The position numbers were made by a program, and so were the translations under genes. A model generated the notes under the pieces. That model was not told where the DNA came from and made no database searches. It worked only from the letters and a program-made list of their open reading frames with translations. Below, piece after piece: positions 8,396 to 12,267 of a stretch of 12,267 nucleotides of DNA. Position 1 is the first letter of the stretch; each line of letters opens with the position of its first letter. This stretch comes from an uncultured Parabacteroides sp. (lineage in GTDB: Bacteria > Bacteroidota > Bacteroidia > Bacteroidales > Tannerellaceae): the NCBI GenBank assembly GCA_900552415.1, contig USAD01000055.1:1-12267 (forward strand), written 5' to 3'.

Positions 8396-8863
8396 TTATT
8401 TGAATCTGATTAAATATTTTGTCTGCTTAATATCATCGAAAACATATGATAGATCCTCCTCTACCTCTATTTTCCGCTTTGCGCCTTCCGGCTTGACCTT
8501 CTTCACCACTGTCAAAACGATCCCTTCCTCATTCACTGATTTCAAGACGCCGGTCAGCTTCTCTCCTTTTTTCAACAGGACCTCAACCTCGTTACCAATA
8601 TTCTTTTGATATTGCCGTAACAACTTAAAAGGTGCGGTAATACCCGCGGATCCTACTTCCAGATCAAAAGACGAGAGTTCATCGCCCAAACATTCCTCGA
8701 GATAGTTACTCAAATCAGCGCAATCCTCAATACTAACCGCCTCGTCATTATCAATCTCCACGACAATCAGATTATCCGGCTTGAAAATGACATCCACTAA
8801 ATAATTCTCCGAATCCGCCAATTTATCCTCGATTAATCGAACCAATGTAACTTTGTCTATCAT
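8396..8863 (-). CDS. rimP: Ribosome maturation factor RimP
   Basis: RimP (155 residues) assists 30S subunit maturation. The protein has the two-domain form: an N-terminal alpha/beta domain with the conserved stretch FDLEVGSAGITAPF (most phyla have SSPG or TSPG where this has GSAG), and a C-terminal SH3-like domain with EVEVLLKKGEKLTGVL and GIVLTV. I chose ATG 8863 although the frame is open 38 codons further upstream, because the upstream part is low-quality sequence overlapping a good promoter (8947-8977) and a leader hairpin, while MIDKVTLVRLIEDKL matches family starts. It is the first gene of the rimP-nusA-infB-cvpA-sufBCD run and stops 5 nt before nusA, the same order found in E. coli (rimP-nusA-infB). 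Confidence 0.92.
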   Translation of the reverse strand: MIDKVTLVRLIEDKLADSENYLVDVIFKPDNLIVVEIDNDEAVSIEDCADLSNYLEECLGDELSSFDLEVGSAGITAPFKLLRQYQKNIGNEVEVLLKKGEKLTGVLKSVNEEGIVLTVVKKVKPEGAKRKIEVEEDLSYVFDDIKQTKYLIRFK

Positions 8864-8900
8864 ATACCTATCGAATTTATATCTTTTGCCAGTCACGGAC

Positions 8901-8934
8901 AAAAAAAGGGGACCTTGCCGCCCCCTCCCTTTTT
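8901..8934 (-). promoter_or_regulatory. GC-rich hairpin with T run in the rimP leader (possible attenuator)
   Basis: On the minus strand the leader reads A5-G3, a G-rich loop region, then C4-T7. Two mutually exclusive pairings are possible: an 8-bp A/G stem with the C/T tract, or a 5-bp AGGGG-CCCCT stem leaving a T run, which would resemble an intrinsic terminator. It lies between the predicted transcription start (about 8940) and the rimP ATG at 8863. Its location in the leader of an operon encoding NusA, which enhances intrinsic termination and regulates its own operon in E. coli, suggests an attenuator. That role is inference. Confidence 0.5.
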
Positions 8935-8946
8935 CATCAACCCGCG

Positions 8947-8977
8947 CAAATTTATCAAAAATCAACCACTTATGCAA
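8947..8977 (-). promoter_or_regulatory. Promoter of the rimP-nusA-infB-cvpA-suf operon
   Basis: The minus strand has TTG (8975-8977), a 20-nt spacer, and TAAATTTG (8947-8954), matching the Bacteroidetes -33/-7 consensus (TTTG, 19-21 nt, TAnnTTTG). The predicted start near 8940 would give a leader of about 75 nt to the rimP ATG. No equally good box was found between the later genes of the operon. Confidence 0.75.
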
Positions 8978-9094
8978 TTAATATGATACTTTTTATAAGA
9001 TACCATTTTCTTCTTCACCTGTCAAGGACTTTCTGAAGTTTATCCAAAGACTCAACTCCGCAAAAAAGCCCGACGTATCATCACAAGCGGCAAT

Positions 9095-9126
9095 AAAAAA
9101 GCCCCACGGAAAAAACCGTGAGACTT
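9095..9126 (-). terminator. Intrinsic terminator of the tRNA-Met gene
   Basis: Minus-strand hairpin with an 11-bp stem (arms 9116-9126 and 9099-9109, including two G-T wobbles), a loop of six T, and a terminal T run (9095-9100). It begins 9 nt after the tRNA 3' end and should separate the tRNA transcript from the rimP operon. The plus-strand reading lacks a T run. Confidence 0.85.
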
Positions 9127-9134
9127 CTCATTCG

Positions 9135-9208
9135 TAGCGAGACCCGGGATTGAACCGGGGACCTCATGATTATGAATCATGCGCTCTAACCAGCTGAGCT
9201 ATCTCGCC
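9135..9208 (-). tRNA. tRNA-Met (CAT), elongator type
   Basis: A full cloverleaf is readable in 74 nt. The acceptor stem GGCGAGA pairs with TCTCGCT (the first pair is G-U). The D-arm is AGCTCAGCTGGTTAGAGC. The anticodon stem CATGA/TCATG encloses loop TTCATAA with anticodon CAT, the variable loop is 5 nt, and the T-arm CCCGG/CCGGG encloses TTCAATC, with discriminator A. No CCA is encoded. The anticodon stem lacks the three G-C pairs of initiator tRNA and position 1-72 is paired, so it is not initiator. Elongator Met is favoured over the lysidine-modified Ile(CAT) by its resemblance to E. coli elongator Met around the anticodon arm. A promoter and a terminator flank it. Confidence 0.92.
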
Positions 9209-9229
9209 ATATCTCCTTGATTGACGATG

Positions 9230-9260
9230 CAAAATTAGACATTATTTTCTTCCCGCGCAA
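9230..9260 (-). promoter_or_regulatory. Promoter of the tRNA-Met gene
   Basis: The minus strand shows TTG (9258-9260), a 20-nt spacer and TAATTTTG (9230-9237), a match to the Bacteroidetes -33/-7 consensus. The -7 box ends 21 nt before the mature tRNA 5' end, leaving a short 5' leader for RNase P removal. Confidence 0.75.
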
Positions 9261-9396
9261 TAGGTCAGGCTCTTTTTTTACAACTAATTTGAAAGGATAT
9301 TCTTAATCGCTTAATAATTAGAATGATTTTCCTGTAAAAAATTTGCTTTTCCTGTTTTTTTTTCGTTCCTTGCAATCCAAATAAAGAGATAATCCC

Positions 9397-9780
9397 ATGA
9401 AAAAAGAGAAATTCCACATTGAATACATTTTTGATAAAGTCTCCAAACGTAGTTTATGGAATCATGTAACCAGTGCTTTAGGATTGTCGTCTTGGTTTGC
9501 GGACGAAGTTACCATACATGGCAATAATTATATCTTCAGATGGAAGAAAGACACACAAGAAGCTGAAATGATAATTTGCGACCCCGGCAAAAGGGCCCGT
9601 TTCAGATGGAAAGACGAAGATGACGAAAACGCCTATTTCGAATTCATGATCCATAATATCGAACTAACAGGATCAACAGCTCTTGAAATAACAGACTTCA
9701 CCGAGCCGGAAGATAAAAAAGACTCTATCAGTTTGTGGGATACTCAAGTAGAGGCGTTGAAAAGAACATTAGGCATTTAG
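9397..9780 (+). CDS. START-like (SRPBCC fold) small protein of unknown function
   Basis: This 127-residue cytosolic protein has the helix-grip pattern of the SRPBCC/START-like superfamily. It opens with a beta strand (KFHIEYIFD), followed by the LWNHVTSALGLSSWFAD stretch typical of Aha1/START-like domains, alternating strands with YIFRWKKD and ARFRWKDEDD, and a long C-terminal helix (SISLWDTQVEALKRTLG). There is no signal peptide or membrane segment. Families of this fold bind hydrophobic ligands, but the ligand here is unknown. It precedes the LptF/G permease in the same direction, a pairing I believe recurs in Bacteroidetes (from memory, unverified). The ATG has an A-rich upstream region (AAATAAAGAGATAA) instead of a clear Shine-Dalgarno, normal for this phylum. 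It ends with TAG. I found no clear promoter in 9209-9396. Confidence 0.85.
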   Translation: MKKEKFHIEYIFDKVSKRSLWNHVTSALGLSSWFADEVTIHGNNYIFRWKKDTQEAEMIICDPGKRARFRWKDEDDENAYFEFMIHNIELTGSTALEITDFTEPEDKKDSISLWDTQVEALKRTLGI

Positions 9781-9824
9781 GGTTGTTTTAACGGTACCCT
9801 GTCGAGTATTATCGTTTTTTACAT

Positions 9825-9832
9825 TATTTTTG
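9825..9832 (+). promoter_or_regulatory. Probable -7 promoter box for the LptF/G gene
   Basis: TATTTTTG matches TAnnTTTG and lies 25 nt before the ATG at 9857. The expected -33 TTG is absent at the right distance (only TCG at about 9802), so the promoter is less certain than the others. Its last three bases are the TTG that would otherwise be read as an upstream start codon. Confidence 0.5.
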
Positions 9833-9856
9833 CCCACTCAACAAGACTTCGAGCAA

Positions 9857-11815
9857 ATGTTAAAGATAAAACGATTATATTCTTTCATGCTTCAGACATT
9901 CCTGCCGTTGTTTTTCATGACCTTCGGCATATGTCTGTTCATCGTACTGATGCAATTCCTTTGGCGGTACATTGACGATATGGTCGGAAAAGGATTAAGC
10001 ATTCTCGTTTTAGGCGAGATGTTTTTCTATGCGGCCCTGTTTCTCGTCCCGATGGCCTTACCTTTAGCGATTTTGCTAGCCTCATTGATGACTTTCGGTA
10101 ATTTGGGTGAGCGCCTGGAGCTTCTAGCCATGAAATCAGCCGGCGTTTCTCTTATTCATATCATGCGCCCCTTAATTATCACGATTGGAATGATCAGTGT
10201 CGGGGCCTTTTTTTTCCAGAATAATGTCATGCCCATCGCGCAAGTCAAGCTTTATACGCTTCTCTATTCCATGCGCCAAAAATCACCGGAACTTGATATT
10301 CCTGAAGGTTCTTTTTATAAAGATATCCCTGGTTTCAATGTTTATGTCAAGCATAAGGATACTAAAACAGGACTCCTAAAAGACTTGATGATCTACGATT
10401 ACTCGGAAGGTTTCAACAATGCGAGAGTAATCGTCGCGGATTCTGGACGGCTGAAAACCTCTGCCGACAAATTGTTCCTTATTCTTTCCTTATATAATGG
10501 CGAATCTTTTGAGAACCTGAAAAGACAGGAGAAGACTTCGCAAACGACTAAAGCGGTCCCCTACAGGCGAGAAAGTTTCTCGACGAAGGACATCCTGATC
10601 GAATTCGACGCCAATTTCAACCGCACGGACGAGTCTTTCATGCAAAATCAATATCTTGGCAAGAACTTGAAAGACCTGCAACTGTCTATTGATTCCATGA
10701 ATTGCAAACTCGATAGCATCCGAATCATCAACGCGGACAATCTTTACGACGGTTCTTATCTGAAAAGCTTCAAAACACCCGCCAAAGAAAATCCGGACCA
10801 AAAGGATTCCCTGCTCAGAGCGGAAGTCACACCTCTTTTCGAAGCTGAATCTTCTCCGGATACCGATTTCGAGAGTATTTACCAGTCTCTGACACCCAGC
10901 GGTAAAGCCTCCGTTCTGAATCGGACAAAGTCTGCCATCGAGAATATTCGGACAGATTATTATTTCCGGGCCTCGACTGTCGGCACGGAAGCGGCGAAAA
11001 TACGCCGCCACATGACGGAGTGGCATAAGAAGTTCACGCTCTCTTTTGCTTGCCTGGTATTTTTCTTTATCGGCGCCCCTTTGGGAGCCATCATACGTAA
11101 AGGAGGATTGGGTATGCCCGTTGTCATTTCCGTCATCCTTTTCATTTTCTATTATATTATCGATAATATGGGCTACAAGATGGCACGTGATGGCGTATGG
11201 CCGGCCTGGCAAGGCATGTGGTTAAGCTCCGCCGTCCTTACACCTATGGGTATTTTCCTAACCTACAAGGCGGTTAAGGACTCCGTCATTTTGAACGCCG
11301 ATACCTATCTGAACGCTTTGAAAAACATCATCGGTAAACGTTCCGGACGTAAGATTGAACGTAAGGAGGTGATTATTTACGCTCCCGATTACGCGGCGAT
11401 CACTCCTCGTCTTGAACAGTTGGCAGAGGAGTGCGCAAAATTCTTGGCGGCACATAAACGCTGGCTGAATTATCTTCTTTTCTGGAAGAATGGCGGACGT
11501 GACCATGCCGCTGAAAAAATCGCCCTTGAAATGGAAGATATCGTAGAAGAGCTCTCGAATTCCGACCAGAATTTGTTGCTCAATAAATTAATGGATTACC
11601 CGATTATCAGCGGGTATCATAAGCTTAATCCCAAGCTTGAGGGAAATAAAGGTCTACTTTTCGGATTGTTGGCCCTTCCGATCAGTATCCCTGTCTATCT
11701 GTTGGCGACTTATCAACGGAAATTGCTGCGCCACGACATACAGGCGATACAAAAAACGAGCTTGGAACTGATAGAGATTATCAACGCGGGCGAAAAGAGT
11801 GACAATAAAGCTTAA
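9857..11815 (+). CDS. LptF/LptG-family (YjgP/YjgQ) lipopolysaccharide export permease
   Basis: LptF/G proteins form the inner-membrane permease that, with the LptB ATPase, extracts lipopolysaccharide for transport to the outer membrane. The 652-residue frame has the family layout: three N-terminal membrane segments (about 11-33, 50-80, 100-122, with the loop GNLGERLELLAMKSAG between the second and third), a periplasmic beta-rich domain (about 125-390, longer than in E. coli), and three more segments (about 393-413, 419-436, 450-472, with GAPLGAIIRKGGLG). After these comes a further ~180 residues ending in a seventh hydrophobic segment (599-617) not present in E. coli LptF/G (about 360 residues). 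I chose ATG 9857 because MLKIKRLYSFML fits homologues and the 9-residue TTG-started extension overlaps a promoter box. Whether it is LptF or LptG cannot be decided. Confidence 0.9.
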   Translation: MLKIKRLYSFMLQTFLPLFFMTFGICLFIVLMQFLWRYIDDMVGKGLSILVLGEMFFYAALFLVPMALPLAILLASLMTFGNLGERLELLAMKSAGVSLIHIMRPLIITIGMISVGAFFFQNNVMPIAQVKLYTLLYSMRQKSPELDIPEGSFYKDIPGFNVYVKHKDTKTGLLKDLMIYDYSEGFNNARVIVADSGRLKTSADKLFLILSLYNGESFENLKRQEKTSQTTKAVPYRRESFSTKDILIEFDANFNRTDESFMQNQYLGKNLKDLQLSIDSMNCKLDSIRIINADNLYDGSYLKSFKTPAKENPDQKDSLLRAEVTPLFEAESSPDTDFESIYQSLTPSGKASVLNRTKSAIENIRTDYYFRASTVGTEAAKIRRHMTEWHKKFTLSFACLVFFFIGAPLGAIIRKGGLGMPVVISVILFIFYYIIDNMGYKMARDGVWPAWQGMWLSSAVLTPMGIFLTYKAVKDSVILNADTYLNALKNIIGKRSGRKIERKEVIIYAPDYAAITPRLEQLAEECAKFLAAHKRWLNYLLFWKNGGRDHAAEKIALEMEDIVEELSNSDQNLLLNKLMDYPIISGYHKLNPKLEGNKGLLFGLLALPISIPVYLLATYQRKLLRHDIQAIQKTSLELIEIINAGEKSDNKA

Positions 11816-11817
11816 TC

Positions 11818-11839
11818 ATCCCCGATTTTATGTCGGGAT
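11818..11839 (+). terminator. Weak hairpin between the LptF/G gene and ribB
   Basis: Arms ATCCCCGA and TCGGGAT pair with one bulged C around a TTTTATG loop, 2 nt after the permease stop. There is no T run on either strand, so it may be a poor terminator or an mRNA 3' stabiliser. It overlaps the -33 region of the ribB promoter. Confidence 0.35.
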
Positions 11840-11860
11840 AATAATTTAAAAGTATCTTTG
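11830..11860 (+). promoter_or_regulatory. Promoter of ribB
   Basis: TATCTTTG (11853-11860) is a perfect TAnnTTTG box, with ATG (11830-11832, within TTTTATG) as an imperfect -33 element 20 nt upstream. The predicted start near 11867 gives a leader of about 28 nt. That leader is too short for an FMN riboswitch, and none is seen in the whole 79-nt intergenic gap. Confidence 0.7.
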
Positions 11861-11894
11861 TAAAAATAACAGATTAAGTAATCGATCAAATAAT

Positions 11895-12267
11895 ATGAGT
11901 GAAATTAAACTGAACACCATCGAAGAGGCTATTGAGGATTTCAAGGAGGGCAAATTCATCATCGTCGTTGATGATGAGGACCGCGAGAACGAGGGCGATC
12001 TGATCATCGCTGCGGAAAAAGTCACCCCCGAGAAAATCAATTTCATGCTCAAAAACGCGAGAGGCGTCTTGTGCGCGCCCATTACGATCTCACGTTGCGA
12101 GGAGTTAGACCTCCCACATCAAGTCAGCAACAACACCTCTGTATTAGGTACGCCTTTCACGGTGACTATCGATAAATTAGAAGGCTGCTCAACCGGCGTT
12201 TCCGCTAAAGACCGCGCCGAGACCATCAAGGCCTTGGCTGATCCGAAATCCAGACCGGAGACATTTG
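11895..12267 (+). CDS. ribB: 3,4-dihydroxy-2-butanone 4-phosphate synthase (RibB, or N-terminal half of RibBA), 3' end outside window
   Basis: RibB converts ribulose 5-phosphate to 3,4-dihydroxy-2-butanone 4-phosphate and formate, supplying the four-carbon unit of riboflavin. The 124 visible codons include the family's metal- and substrate-binding motif [12 protein letters not shown] (26-37), then ARGVLCAPI (55-63), [19 protein letters not shown] (75-93, containing the family's TPFT), and the [12 protein letters not shown] motif (100-111). The later His-containing GHT motif and any fused GTP cyclohydrolase II (RibA) domain lie beyond the window, so RibB alone and bifunctional RibBA cannot be told apart. 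It has its own promoter and stands 79 nt after the LptF/G gene. Confidence 0.95.
   Translation, partial: MSEIKLNTIEEAIEDFKEGKFIIVVDDEDRENEGDLIIAAEKVTPEKINFMLKNARGVLCAPITISRCEELDLPHQVSNNTSVLGTPFTVTIDKLEGCSTGVSAKDRAETIKALADPKSRPETF

Noticed and set aside
8864..8977. 38-codon N-terminal extension of rimP
   Set aside because: It would span the predicted promoter and leader hairpin and has no resemblance to RimP; ATG 8863 matches the family start.
9062..9094. Second terminator on the minus strand at a T run after GTCGGGC
   Set aside because: The bases before the T run do not form a convincing stem; only three pairs can be made without a bulge.

Overview
The window looks like chromosomal DNA of a Bacteroidales bacterium, probably Parabacteroides or a close relative. 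The evidence is protein character (a roughly 970-codon infB with a charged N-terminal linker, a START-like/LptF-G gene pair), three promoter boxes of the Bacteroidetes TAnnTTTG type with a -33-like element 20 nt upstream in each well-supported case, and a conserved-looking gene order. The genus is inferred from protein resemblance recalled from memory, not from a search. I see no insertion sequence, prophage, CRISPR array or sign of recent transfer.

Layout. From 9260 down to 1 everything is on the minus strand, in transcription order: an elongator-type tRNA-Met(CAT) with its own promoter and terminator; a second promoter with a GC-rich hairpin in the leader; then rimP, nusA, infB, cvpA, sufB, sufC and sufD, closed by a strong terminator at 14-45. 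These seven genes are closely packed (2-60 nt apart) and no further clear promoter was found between them, so they probably form one operon. From about 9300 to the end everything is on the plus strand: a small START-like (SRPBCC fold) gene, an LptF/LptG-family permease with its own promoter box, and the start of ribB (or ribBA), which runs off the window.

The genes link ribosome maturation (RimP), transcription elongation and termination (NusA), translation initiation (IF2, tRNA-Met), a membrane protein of the CvpA family, and the SufBCD Fe-S cluster scaffold. The divergent arm carries lipopolysaccharide transport and riboflavin synthesis.

The main surprise is that two adjacent genes normally considered essential are interrupted. 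infB has a single in-frame TAG codon at 5916-5918, followed six bases later by tandem ATG codons that could restart translation and give an IF2 with an intact G domain. nusA has a frameshift near 7254-7258, best explained by an 11-bp deletion between GGC repeats, which removes its last ~43 residues (a helix-hairpin-helix tail) while the tail's coding sequence remains readable in another frame. Both lesions spare the catalytic or RNA-binding cores. They could be sequencing or assembly errors or real variants, and raw reads would decide. The other complete genes in the window are intact.
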